Positions 11,317 through 22,385 of a stretch of DNA of 64,000 nucleotides are shown piece by piece. This DNA is from Aquilaria yunnanensis. Taxonomy: Eukaryota; Streptophyta; Magnoliopsida; Malvales; Thymelaeaceae. The position numbers and the translations under genes are program-made. The stretch covers positions 85,624,001 to 85,688,000 of the forward strand of contig CM077597.1 of assembly GCA_039654915.1 (NCBI GenBank), given 5' to 3'. Under the pieces are notes generated by a model that saw only the letters and a list, made by a program, of their open reading frames with translations, was not told where the DNA came from and ran no database searches. Every line of letters begins with the position of its first letter. Positions within the stretch are counted from its first letter, which is position 1.

Positions 11317-13847
11317 TGTGACGGAACGGGGCCCCAGTGCCCCTAATCTTGTAGGCTCTTAGGGATAATGAATCCCACTAGTTATAGTTGGCTAACTATT
11401 ACTCGTCAATATAAATTAAAACAATTTATATGCAACTAGTTACTTAGCCTACTCAGAATAAGTTATGCATGCTTCTGACTTGGCAATGCAACCGAAATTT
11501 AAAAGTCTGGAATTAAAACATTGCTCGAGCATTTCATTAAAACATACTGAAAACGTACCAAGTCATTGAAATACTAGTTGCTTTAACTACAAGTAACAGT
11601 TTTGTGCATACATTTAACTCTAGCATGCACCCAAAAGTAACAAGATGGATTTACATCCTAATGTATCCCAATAGAGGCAACTTACTTAGTACACAAAGTA
11701 CTATGTACAAGAGACAAAATTACTAACTACTAAGATCATTTACTTGAGCCCACCTTGAGCTAAGCCAAGCTCCAAGTGTAGCCCTTCACTAGACCTTGTT
11801 CTTGTGTACTCTTAGCCTCTACACTGTAAAGGCACAACTTGGTTAGCACATAACTTATACTGCAAGAAACTAGAATCACTAGGATTCTCAATAAAATACC
11901 TGCAAAACAGAAAGCTTAGGCCTCAGCTATCACTTCAGTGATTAGGCCCGGGATTAGATCCTGCACAATAAAACTAAGGGAATGAGTACTTAAAAGTACT
12001 CAGTAAGGATTCCCTTCTTGAATACCTGCAAAGAAATATGCAACAAATATGCAATATGGCAACCAAGCAATCAAACATGCAATTCAAACAACAAACAATC
12101 AACAAAATGCCAAAAATGCAATGTATGGATGTATGATATGGAATGCACACAACACATGCACTTGGGACTTTCTGCACTTAAGTGCCTTAATTCTTGCCGT
12201 GAGCTCAAACGGCTGAGGTACTTGAGATACTGGCCCTCGTATCCCGGACACTTTACCTCAATTAAGTCCCATCTACGGGTTCTAGAGTAGGTCGTCACCT
12301 ATCTCAAACTTACCCGCCTTTACCCTTGATTTATTGTACAGGGTAGTCTTACTATGTGGTTTAACTAGTCAAACCCTCAAGGTTTAACTCAAAATACTAC
12401 TAGTGGCTCACTTACCAAACCAAATGGCTTGGTTGGGATCGACTTAGGTTTTTCTCTCTATTGACCATATGTAATTGATACTCTATATGGCCAATAAAGA
12501 GTCTAAAAACCCACTTAATCCCCTTAATTTCCATGTAAAAACTTAAATATTATGAGTTACTTAGCCACCAAGTCACATTTCTTTTACACTTAACCACACA
12601 ACTTGACTACCTTCCAAATAACGCACAATTCCCGCCTTAGGAACGAATTCTAGACCCAACCGAGGCTATGGAACGTCTTAGAATAGCCTAGGGATAGAAA
12701 CCGAGAGTCTAAGTTAATCTTAGGATGGCCGGAAATCGAGGCCAAATTGGCATTTGGCGACGCGGCGCCAAAGAGCAAATGCTTTTGGCGACGCGGTGCC
12801 GCCGAGTAAACGCTCTGTGTACATTTTCGCTTCTTGGTGCCGCGGCGCCAATTCACGGACGAATTGGCGACGCGTCGCCAACTCGATTTTCTGGGTTTAT
12901 GCGACAGCGTCGCTCTTGTACACAAACTACTCAAACTCTCTCATTTCTAATCCAAACTTAATGGGTCTTGTTTCTAATTCATCCCAACACACAAAGCTAC
13001 AAAACCATGCATTATTTGAGCTTAATTACTTGAACCCTTACCTCAATTTTAGCACACAAGCAAGCAATGCAACAAAGCCTCCTAAGCTCAATTGAGCTTC
13101 CTTGAGTTCCAAGCCTAAAACCAACGAAATTTGGCACCCAAACCAATCAAACCAAGACCATTTCTAGCTCTAGAAACAACCTATAAACACACCAAATGAT
13201 CTCAAGAAGCTTACCTACGAAAATTGGATTCCAAAACAAGCTCCAAAGATCAAAGGAAGCAAGAACACTAGCAAAGGGGCTTAGTGATCTTTCTAACACC
13301 TTGGGCACCCTTAATTCAATGAGAATTTGCAAGAAAATGGAAGTTTGAGCTGCCAAATTTGAGAGGAAAGTGGAGCTACGAAATTTGGGAGCATAGAACA
13401 ATTGGCTAAGTGAAGAAGAAGAAGAAGAAAACTTAGTTTATAAGCTTAATAAGCAACTTCCCTCCCCTTGCACTTAAGTCCTCATACTCTCAAAAGCTTC
13501 AAATAGGTCACTAACTCACTCTCAAAACTAACTTTTCTTTGTTTTAAAAGGTACTAAAAGCTTCTCAAACTTAATTTTCTTGAACACTTTAGCCACTTAA
13601 GTTCTAAATGGCTCAAAAAGAACACTTAGTGCCACAAGTTGTCAAAACTTACTAGGATGATTCTAAAAGCTAGAACAACTAATGGTCTTGACTTAACTAT
13701 GCCAAATCACACTTAGGAACTCACTTAACTTGATTAAGCTTATGTTACTTGCTTAACAAGGCGCTAATTTGAGGTACTTAATTTCATAAACACTTAATCA
13801 AAGTAAATAAACACTTACTTGATTAGTTGACTAGGAGAGCTGTCACA
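11317..13847 (-). repeat. TekA 5' LTR
   Basis: The right LTR on the plus strand, 5' in element orientation, 2531 bp. It differs from the 3' LTR at 11385, 12644, 12797 and 12838. A weak TATA-like CTTATAAACT lies on the minus strand near 13440; related TekB LTRs have CATATATG at the equivalent site. This is a candidate promoter only. Confidence 0.93.
12754..12881. repeat. CpG-rich palindrome module in the TekA 5' LTR
   Basis: The same four-unit module as at 5329-5456. Units two and three carry C-to-T changes at 12797 and 12838, both at CpG sites, so the third palindrome is no longer perfect here. Two of the four LTR differences fall within these 128 bp. Confidence 0.9.
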
Positions 13848-13852
13848 ATTTT

Positions 13853-14960
13853 AGATAGGACCCAAGAGACTTCGGCCACATCTACCATCTCGTGTTCAAC
13901 TATTGCTCACGGTCTGTATGAAACCACATCTATCACTGGAGGAATGCTATGATTCAAAAGATACCCAACTTCTTTGCCAACCCCAACTACAATTTGGTAC
14001 AGCCACACATTCCATCCTGCTACAGTCAGCACGTATGAAATTAGTTGTGTGACCAATGGCAGCAGGAGAGATGGAAAAAGTTATTGGTGGTTGGTTCCCA
14101 TGCCAAGCACACGGCGGATGCCTCAGGCCTTATTCCGAAGCACACAATGGGCTCCATCCCAGGCGAGATGCACTGGGATCATATAGTACCAACTTCTTCC
14201 TTACATACATTACAATTTTTTACATGATTTATTATTTACTAAAATTTTTAATGATATGTAAAAATGTACAAACCAAAGAATGAGATGGAGTTGAGCCATC
14301 ATTTGATGAGTGGTGGTCTCATACTCATTGACGTAAGAAGACTAGTACGCTCATCAATCCGATTGCATAGCAACTACAAGTAATAAATTTTTATTTTCCA
14401 ATGCTAACAATGTTTTAAAAATATATTACGTGCCTTACTATCAATAGGAGGGATAGGTGGACCGGATTCAAGAAAAATACCAAAATCCGAATGACCGCCC
14501 CTAGTTCGATGCACAGGCCTGGAGCGAGATACGAGGCTGGCCAAAAAAAGGTCGACTACAGGGTGTTCCACTCTGACTCGCTGATCTTCACACTTTGGAC
14601 CAAATTGGGTATTTTTTATTTTTATTTAACTTAATACATTAATTTTATCTCTTTTACATTGCTAATTGCTACTTAATTACCAAATTTTTTATGCTCCACG
14701 TGCTGATTTGGCTGAGATTGTTCAACTAAGGGCTGAGAACACCCAGCTATGGAGTGATTTTGCTTGGTTACAGACAGAGGTTCATAGTTAGATCTATCAA
14801 AAAACTAAGGCTGCAATGCGCGTCATGCTTAACAAGTTAGTCCAGTAGGGGATTATACCAACATCAGCTTTGTCAGACGATTTATAGACCGAATCCTCCA
14901 GTTAGCATCGTGATGACGATGATAGCCGGTGTGATAGCGATGATCAGCCCGGCATGGCAT
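13853..14960 (+). pseudogene. CACTA TNP1-type gene, 3' part (Transposase_24-like)
   Basis: This continues the exon split by TekA. Blocks at about 13853-14190, 14280-14370, 14450-14625 and 14695-14970 are separated by AT-rich, intron-like stretches. Readable pieces include a CDQWQQERWKK segment, a DEWWSHTH-like piece and an AEIVQLRAENTQLW-like leucine-rich tail. This order is typical of the plant Ptta/En/Spm (Transposase_24) family. The same blocks recur in the same order at 57500-58300, which supports homology. Stops such as TTATAG near 14880 show decay. Function in the family: binding of element ends to assist excision. Confidence 0.6.
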
Positions 14961-15179
14961 CCTATTGATTTTATATTACATCTCCAGCTATTTGTAATTT
15001 GACTTTTCCTGTACAATTTGATTACTTCTATATATAGTGAAATATTAACTACTTTGATCAATTGTTATATATATATAATATGTTCTTAATAATGTATACA
15101 ATCTTTATATATGTCATAATGTCTAAAATATGTATATATATAATGCTATATAATATGTTTTTAATTTGTGTATAAATTA

Positions 15180-15658
15180 ATTTACAAAAATCTACAATAT
15201 GTCACAAAATCGTAGGAAATAATGTAGTGAAAAAATTGTAGGATAAATGGCTGTTATAAAAACATAGGAGGTAATTTAGTCATAAAACTGTTGGACTAGT
15301 GGAGTCAGAAAACTATCGGACTAGGAGTCAGAAAAATGTAGGATCACTGAGGTAAAAAACCATCGGACAAGATGGGGTTCATAGATATCTCAAAACTGTA
15401 GGATAGTAGGGTTAAAAAGCAGGAGAAAATAGCTTTGTTAGAAAAGTGTAGGATTTAATGCACCTTAAAACCATCGGATAAGTTGGAGTCCACAAATATC
15501 ACAAAAGCATAGGATGGGTCTACGCTTATCCGACATTTTTATTTCCGACACTACTTTTTCCTATAGTTTTGTTTGACGATTTTAATTGTAGGAAATAAAC
15601 ATTTTTTAGGGTTTTTCTCTATTTTTTCTCATCTTAAATACATTGTTCTCTTGTAGTG
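15180..15658 (+). repeat. CACTA 3' subterminal repeats and terminus
   Basis: Many GTAGGA, CATCGGACAAG and AAAACTGTAGGA motifs lead to a terminal TTCTCTTGTAGTG ending at 15658, the reverse complement of a CACTACAAGAGAA terminal inverted repeat. This is the right end of the CACTA element that holds TekA. Its left end is not visible, so the 3-bp target duplication cannot be checked. Confidence 0.75.
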
Positions 15659-16156
15659 CTGAACAGTGACCAAAATGGTAGTAGAAAGGTAAATGTCTTC
15701 ACAACTCATAAGCAGTACAGTTTAACTTGATCGTAATTTGCCTCAGCCCTTGTCTGGTATTCACGTTAACAAAATTAATTGGGCCATCACCTTCAGGGAT
15801 AGATGTATTATTTCAGAAAGACAATGTTAGGAGTTATTTGAAGTTTCAAAGAAAACCAAAGCATAAATAATAATAATAATAATAAAATAATAACAAATAG
15901 TAAGAGATATTACTGATGAGATTGAGATGCTTTCGTGTATGGAAAACTAGTGATTATCTACACTTGCTTGTGCTATTGAGCACTTGGTTATAGGAGACTT
16001 GGGGTATAGACTAGTAAACAGCTAGTACTTTGTTGTGCCTCGATCAACGAATATACAAAATTTTCATATTTTTTATATTTATATAAAAATATTGAAAATG
16101 TTACAAAATCAAAACTAAGTCATATTTAATTGGCCTCCATAAAGTCTCTACATAAT
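15659..16156. other. AT-rich spacer
   Basis: No gene seen. A short AAT repeat lies at about 15867-15890. The last five bases (ATAAT, 16152-16156) would be the Tat1 target duplication. Confidence 0.6.
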
Positions 16157-16753
16157 TTATAGCCGAAGTGCTATCGCCCCCATCGCCTGAGGACCTCGAT
16201 CAAGCACCATGCTCGGGAAAATCTGGCATCATTGACGAGGAACGCCAATATCGACCTTGGAAAGGAGGGAGTTCAACGCCATGGGTACATGATCTCGGAA
16301 GTCCGACAGCAACTCCGAGAATGACAATACCGACCTCAGGAACTAGCGTGTTACTTCCCTTGGGAAGGTGACCAAACTGGCTTCGGGGGGGAAGGACCAG
16401 CCACCCTCGGCAGGAGAGAATCCCCCCGAAGGAGTAACTTCAGAGCTAGGGGATCCCCCAAACTACCAGAACGACTCCGAGAAAAGGCCCCTCACCACGA
16501 AGGGTGACTTCAACCAAAAGGACCTCGGGAGTATTGCAGAAGCATTTAAGGAGTCTCTGACATGTCGCCCGCACATGCTACACGCCGCCCTCATATGCTC
16601 TTTGACATGCCGATGCTGCCTACATCTTGTCATGCAGGGCTAGCCCAAGCCCATAGCTTGAGTAGCCTATAAGCGGTTGGAGGCCCCCACGCCCAGAAAG
16701 AACAGATTATATTTGACCGAACACGTGTCATGATCTGAACGGGCTTCCTCCCC
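16157..16753 (+). repeat. Tat1 5' LTR, upstream part
   Basis: Aligns with the Tat2 and Tat3 LTRs from the ATAGCC start through CTCGGGAGTA, the GCATTTAAGGAG box and the CCGAACACGTGTCATGATC G-box region (CACGTG at 16722-16727). It breaks at the TATA box, where TekB-1 is inserted. Small open frames at 16168-16643 are LTR sequence, not genes. Confidence 0.8.
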
Positions 16754-16924
16754 CTATATGTGGCGGAACAGGGCCCCAGTGCCCTGAATTACTAACACTG
16801 GTAGGCTCTAGGGAACTATGATCCCACTTAAGTTACAGTTGGCTAGTTATTACTTGTAAAATACCTTAAATCATTACGTGCAACTAGTTACTTAGCCTAC
16901 CCTGCATAAGAGATATGCATGCGT

Positions 16925-19573
16925 TGTGGTGGAACAGGGCCCCAGTGCCCTGAATTACTAACACTGGTAGGCTCTAGGGAACTATGATCCCACTTAAGTT
17001 ACAGTTGGCTAGTTATTACTTGTAAAAATACCTTAAATCATTTCGTGCAACTAGTTTCTTAGCCTACCCTGCATAAAAGATATGCATGCGTTGTCCTGGC
17101 TATGCAATAATAATTAAATTAAAACTTCATCGAAAACAGTGCCGCGGCAATTAATGAAAACATAAATCAAATAAGCCAAGACATAAATCTTTAGTTGCTT
17201 TAACTTCAAGTAACAACTGCGTGCATACATCTTAAACTTATATGCACCCAAAAGTAACTTTAGTGTTATACACACCCATGGTCATTAGTATAGGCAATCT
17301 ATGTATGAAATTACCATACATATCAAAAGAAATATCTTATGACTACTAACTACTAAGATCCGTCCTTAGCTCTTCACCCAAGCAAGAAAGCTTCAAGTGA
17401 TGAGCCACACTATCCTTGTGCTCACTTAGCCTCTCTGTAAGGCAAACACTTTGGTCAGTACTTACTTATGCTGTAAGTAACTTAGAAAACATGAAGTTTC
17501 CTACTTAGAGAATACCTTTGAAACTAAAAGAACTTAGCTTTAACAGTGCCCCTTACCAACTGTTAAGCCCAGACAAAACTGCTTAAACCTGCACAACACT
17601 TAAGGGGTGAGTACTCCGAAGTACTCAGTAAGGGATTAGCACCTGCAGGAAAAACATAATGCAAGCAAACAAGGCACAACAAGCATATAAATAATGCATA
17701 CAAAACAAATCAACAAACAAGCAAACAACACACAACCAAAAGCAAGTAAATAAACAACAATAATGCAAATGATGGGATGGATGGATGAATGAATGAATTA
17801 TGCACATGCAATGCGCTTAGGACTTCCTTACACCCGTAGGTGTTGGACTTGTCGTGAGCTCTTACGACTGGGGTACTTGGATACTGGCCCTCGTATCCTT
17901 GCTAGCACTTAACTAACCCCTTGAAGTCCTCTTACGGGCACCTTAGAGTAAGACCTTGCTTACTCAACCTTACCCGCCTTGACGAGTTACTTAGAGTAAG
18001 TTTCCACCTACTCACTTCTTACCCGTCTCTTCCCTTAAATTATTGTGCAGGGTAGTTATCCTATGTGGTTAAACTAGTCAAACCCTCAAGGTTTAACTCA
18101 AACACTACTAGTGGCTTGCCTACCAAACCAAATGGTTCGGTTGGGATCGACTTAGGTTTTTCTCTCTATTGACCATATGTAAATGATACTCTATACGGCC
18201 AATAAAGAGTCTAAAAACCCCTCTTAATCCCCTTAGTGCTCATTCAAAAGCTTAAGCACACTTGAATTACTTACCCACCAAGTCACACACTTTTACTTAA
18301 CCACACAACTTAACTACCTCCTAAATAATGCAAAATTCCCGCTCTAGGAATGAATTCTAGACCCAACCGAGGCTATGGAGCCTCTTAGGATAACCTAGGA
18401 ATAGAAACCGAGAGTCTAAGTTAATCTTAGGATGGCCGGAAAATGAGGCCAAAATCCCACTTGGCGACGCGGCGCCACAGTGTATTACGCTCTGTGACAT
18501 TTTTGCATCCTGGCGCCGCGGCGCCAATTCATGGACAAATTGGCGACGCGTCGCCAACTTGATTTTTCTGGGTTTGTGCGTCTGTGTCGTTCTTGCACAT
18601 AAACTACTCAAACTCTCTCGTTTCTAATCCAAACTTAATGGGTCTTGTTCCTAATTCATCCCCACACACAAGACTACAAAACCATGCATTATTTGAGCTT
18701 GATTACTTAAACCCTTACCTCAATTTAGCCACACAAGCAAGCAATGCAACATAAGCTTTCCTAGCTCCACAAGCTTCCTTGAGTTCCAAGTCTAAAACCA
18801 AAGCAATTTGGCACCCAAACCAATCAAACCAAGACCATTTCTAGCTCTTAAAACAACCTAGAACCAATCCAAATAAACTCAAGAAGCTTACCCACGAAAA
18901 TTGGATCCAAAACAAGCTTCCAAAGAGCTAACTTGAGCTAGAACACCACAAACAAGCTTGGTGATCCTTCTAACACCTTGGGCACCCTTTAATTTGATGA
19001 AATCTGGCAAGAAAATGGAAGCTTTGGCTGTGATGTTGGGAGAGGAAGTGGAGCCACGAAAATTTGGAGTTAGTTGCAAATGACTAAGGAAGAAGAAGAC
19101 TTGCATATATGTAAACAAGTCAACTTTTCCTTCTCCTTGCACCTAAGTCCACTAGCTTTCAAAAGCTTCAAATAGCTCACCAAACCCTCACTCAAAACCA
19201 CTTTTATTTGTTCTAAAGGATACTAAAAGCTTCCCAAACTTAATTTTCTTGAACACTTTAGCCACTTAAGATTCAAATGGCCCAAAAACACACTTAGTGC
19301 CACAAGTTGTCAAAGCTTACTAGGATGATTCTAAAAGCTAGAATAACTAATGGTCTTGACTTAACTATGCCAAATCACACTTAGGAACTCACTTAACTTA
19401 ATTAAGCTTATCTTACTTGCTTAACAAGGTGCTAACTTGAGGTACTTAATTTAATAAACACTTAATCAAAGTAAATAAACACTTACTTGATTAATCGACT
19501 AGGAGAGCCGTCACACTTGGGATTCACTTACCTCGACATTTTATGTAGAGGAAATACTAGGAGAGCCTTTACA
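16925..19573 (-). mobile_element. TekB-2: solo LTR nested in TekB-1
   Basis: Begins TGTGGTGGAACAGGG, ends CCTTTACA, 2649 bp, flanked by the duplication TGCGT (16920-16924 and 19574-19578). It is the same family and orientation as its host LTR. It is 30 bp shorter because it carries three rather than four palindrome units. Confidence 0.92.
18461..18557. repeat. Palindrome module, three units, in TekB-2
   Basis: Units at 18461-18478, 18510-18527 and 18540-18557. The last is the perfect palindrome TTGGCGACGCGTCGCCAA. Confidence 0.85.
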
Positions 19574-20946
19574 TGCGTTGTCCTGGCTATGCAATGATAA
19601 TTACATTAAAACTTCATTGAAAACAGTGCCGCGGCAATTAATGAAAACATAAATCAAATAAGCCAAGACATAAATCTTTAGTTGCTTTAACTTCAAGTAA
19701 CAACTATGTGCATACATTTCCAACTTATATGCACCCAAAAGTAACTATAGTGTTATACACACCAATGGTCATTAGTATAGGCAATCTATGTATGAAATTT
19801 CCATACATATCAAAAGAAATATCTTATGACTACTAACTACTAAGATCCGTCCTTAACTCTTCACCCAAGCAAGTAAGCTTCAAGTGATGAGCCACACTAT
19901 CCTTGTGCTCACTTAGCCTCTCTGTAAGGCAAACACTTTGGTCAGTACTTACTTATGCTGTAAGTAACTTAGAAAACATGAAGTTTCCTACTTAGAGAAT
20001 ACCTTTGAAACTAAAAGAACTTAGCTTTAACAGTGCCCCTTACCAACTGTTAAGCCCAGACAAAACTGCTTAAACCTGCACAACACTTAAGGGGTGAGTA
20101 CTCCGAAGTACTCAGTAAGGGATTAGCATCTGCAGGAAAAACATAATGCATGCAAACAAGGCACAACAAGCATATAAATAATGCATACAAAACAAATCAA
20201 CAAACAAACAAACAACACACAACCAAAAGCAAGTAAATAAACAACAATAATGCAAATGATGGGATGGATGGATGAATGAATGAATTATGCACATGCAATG
20301 CGCTTAGGACTTCCTTACACCCGTAGGTGTTGGACTTGTCGTGAGCTCTTACGACTGGGGTACTTGGATACTGGCCCTCGTATCCTTGCTAGCACTTAAC
20401 TAACCCCTTGAAGTCCTCTTACGGGCACCTTAGAGTAAGACCTTGCTTACTCAACCTTACCCGCCTTGACGAGTTACTTAGAGTAAGTTTCCACTTACTC
20501 ACTTCTTACCCGTCTCTTCCCTTAAATTATTGTGCAGGGTAGTTATCCTATGTGGTTAACCTAGTCAAACCCTCAAGGTTTAACTCAAACACTACTAGTG
20601 GCCTGCCTACCAAACCAAATGGTTCGGTTGGGATCGACTTAGGTTTTTCTCTCTATTGACCATATGTAAATGATACTCTATACGGCCAATAAAGAGTCTA
20701 AAAACCCTCTTAATCCCCTTAGTGCTCATTCAAAAGCTTAAGCACACTTGAATTACTTAGCCACCAAGTCACACACTTTTACCTAACCACACAACTTAAC
20801 TACCACCTAAATAATGCAAAATTCCAGCTCTAGGAATGAATTCTAGACCCAACCGAGGCTATGGAACCTCTTAGGATAACCTAGGAATAGAAACCGAGAG
20901 CCTAAGTTAACCTTAGGATGGCCGGAAAATGAGGCCAAAATCCCAC

Positions 20947-21074
20947 TTGGCGACGCGGCGCCAAGGAGCAATTGCTTCTGGCGACGCGGCACCACAGTGT
21001 ATTACGCTCTGTGACATTTTCGCATCCTGGCGCCGCGGCGCCAATTCACGGACAAATTGGCGACGCGTCGCCAA
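20947..21074. repeat. Palindrome module, four units, in TekB-1
   Basis: Units at 20947-20964, 20978-20995, 21027-21044 and 21057-21074. The second unit and its spacer make up the 30 bp absent from TekB-2. Confidence 0.85.
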
Positions 21075-22096
21075 CTTAATTTTTCTGGGTTTGTGCGTCC
21101 GTGTCGTTCTTGCACATAAACTACTCAAACTCTCTCGTTTCTAATCCAAACTTAATGGGTCTTGTTCCTAATTCATCCCCACACACAAGACTACAAAACC
21201 ATGCATTATTTGAGCTTGATTACTTAAACCCTTACCTCAATTTAGCCACACAAGCAAGCAATGCAACATAAGCTTTCCTAGCTCCACAAGCTTCCTTGAG
21301 TTCCAAGTCTAAAACCAAAGCAATTTGGCACCCAAACCAATCAAACCAAGACCATTTCTAGCTCTTAAAACAACCTAGAACCAATCCAAATAAACTCAAG
21401 AAGCTTACCCACGAAAATTGGATCCAAAACAAGCTTCCAAAGAGCAAACTTGAGCTAGAACACCACAAACAAGCTTGGTGATCCTTCTAACACCTTGGGC
21501 ACCCTTTAATTTGATGAAATCTTGCAAGAAAATGGAAGCTTGGGCTGTGATTTTGGGAGAGGAAGTGGAGCCACGAAAATTTGGAGTTAGTTGCAAATGA
21601 CTAAGGAAGAAGAAGACTTGCATATATGTAAACAAGTCAACTTTTCCTTCTCCTTGCACCTAAGTCCACTAGCTTTCAAAAGCTTCAAATAGCTCACCAA
21701 ACCCTCACTCAAAACCACTTTTATTTGTTCTAAAGGATACTAAAAGCTTCCCAAACTTAATTTTCTTGAACACTTTAGCCAATTAAGATTCAAATGGCCC
21801 AAAAACACACTTAGTGCCACAAGTTGTCAAAGCTTACTAGGATGATTCTAAAAGCTAGAATAACTAATGGTCTTGACTTAACTATGCCAAATCACACTTA
21901 GGAACTCACTTAACTTAATTAAGCTTATCTTACTTGCTTAACAAGGCGCTAACTTGAGGTACTTAAATTTAACAAACACTTAATCAAAGTAAATAAACAC
22001 TTACTTGATTAATCGACTAGGAGAGCCGTCACACTTGGGATTCACTTACCTCGACATTTTATGTAGAGGAAATACTAGGAGAGCCTTTACACTATA

Positions 22097-22385
22097 TATA
22101 CCTGGGAAATGGTCTTAACAAAGGATCGCCCTTTCTCCTCCTCCCTGAAAAGGAAACACCACAGGTAAGAATCTCTGGCTTTTTGCATTCCCTCTTCACC
22201 TTCAAAACACTAACTTGGGCGTCGAAGGCTCCTCCCCGAAAAAAGATTCCGGGGACCTCCTAACCCCTGTTTTCTGAGCATTTCAGGCATACCCCCCTGG
22301 GAAACCTATACTTCGGGCATTCCTACACATCAGAAGTCCTTCTCGGTCACACCATGTCACCTGACAAAGATGCTGCGGGGCATCA
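22097..22385 (+). repeat. Tat1 5' LTR, downstream part
   Basis: This resumes the LTR after TekB-1. It contains a consensus-like splice donor CACAGGTAAGA, the leader hairpin (about 22217-22260), a TTTCAG acceptor, the gag ATG at 22354 and the LTR end CATCA at 22385. A degraded primer site (TGGCGCTGTCTGTGGG) starts at 22388. Confidence 0.8.
22165..22286 (+). other. Predicted leader intron in the Tat1 LTR
   Basis: Donor ACAG|GTAAGA at 22165, branch-like ACTAAC, acceptor GCATTTCAG ending at 22286, 122 bp. The acceptor is kept in Tat2 (to 25610) and Tat3 (about 46890). The donor is GC-type or weak in Tat2 and not clear in Tat3, so splicing is a hypothesis. Confidence 0.4.

Larger units (their letters stand above)
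3892..13847 (-). mobile_element. TekA: near-intact Ty3/gypsy element, Tekay/Del-type chromovirus
   Basis: A complete LTR retrotransposon on the minus strand. It has 2531-bp LTRs (3892-6422 and 11317-13847), perfect 5-bp target duplications ATTTT (3887-3891 and 13848-13852), an initiator-Met-tRNA primer site next to the 5' LTR, a polypurine tract next to the 3' LTR and a single open gag-pol frame. I found four LTR differences by eye, about 0.16 percent, so insertion was recent (tens of thousands of years at commonly used plant rates). The host site is an exon of a CACTA TNP1-type gene. Long LTRs, the iMet primer site, an MVNTR-type gag start and a C-terminal chromodomain-like segment fit the Tekay/Del lineage. 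Nothing seen would stop it from being active. Confidence 0.93.
16759..22091 (-). mobile_element. TekB-1: solo LTR interrupted by a second solo LTR
   Basis: Begins TGTGGCGGAACAGGG and ends GAGAGCCTTTACA, flanked by the perfect duplication CTATA (16754-16758 and 22092-22096). Without the inner insertion it is 2679 bp. No internal coding region is present, so it is a solo LTR left by LTR-LTR recombination. It is a subfamily relative of the TekA LTR. It landed inside the TATA box of the Tat1 LTR. Confidence 0.92.

Noticed and set aside
16168..16643. Two plus-strand open frames of 67 and 91 codons.
   Set aside because: They lie in the Tat1 LTR and have no counterpart frame in the Tat2 or Tat3 LTRs.
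16759..22091. A full LTR element with two direct LTRs (TekB-2 and the second half of TekB-1).
   Set aside because: There is no internal region between them. Two separate target duplications, one nested in the other, show two solo LTRs.
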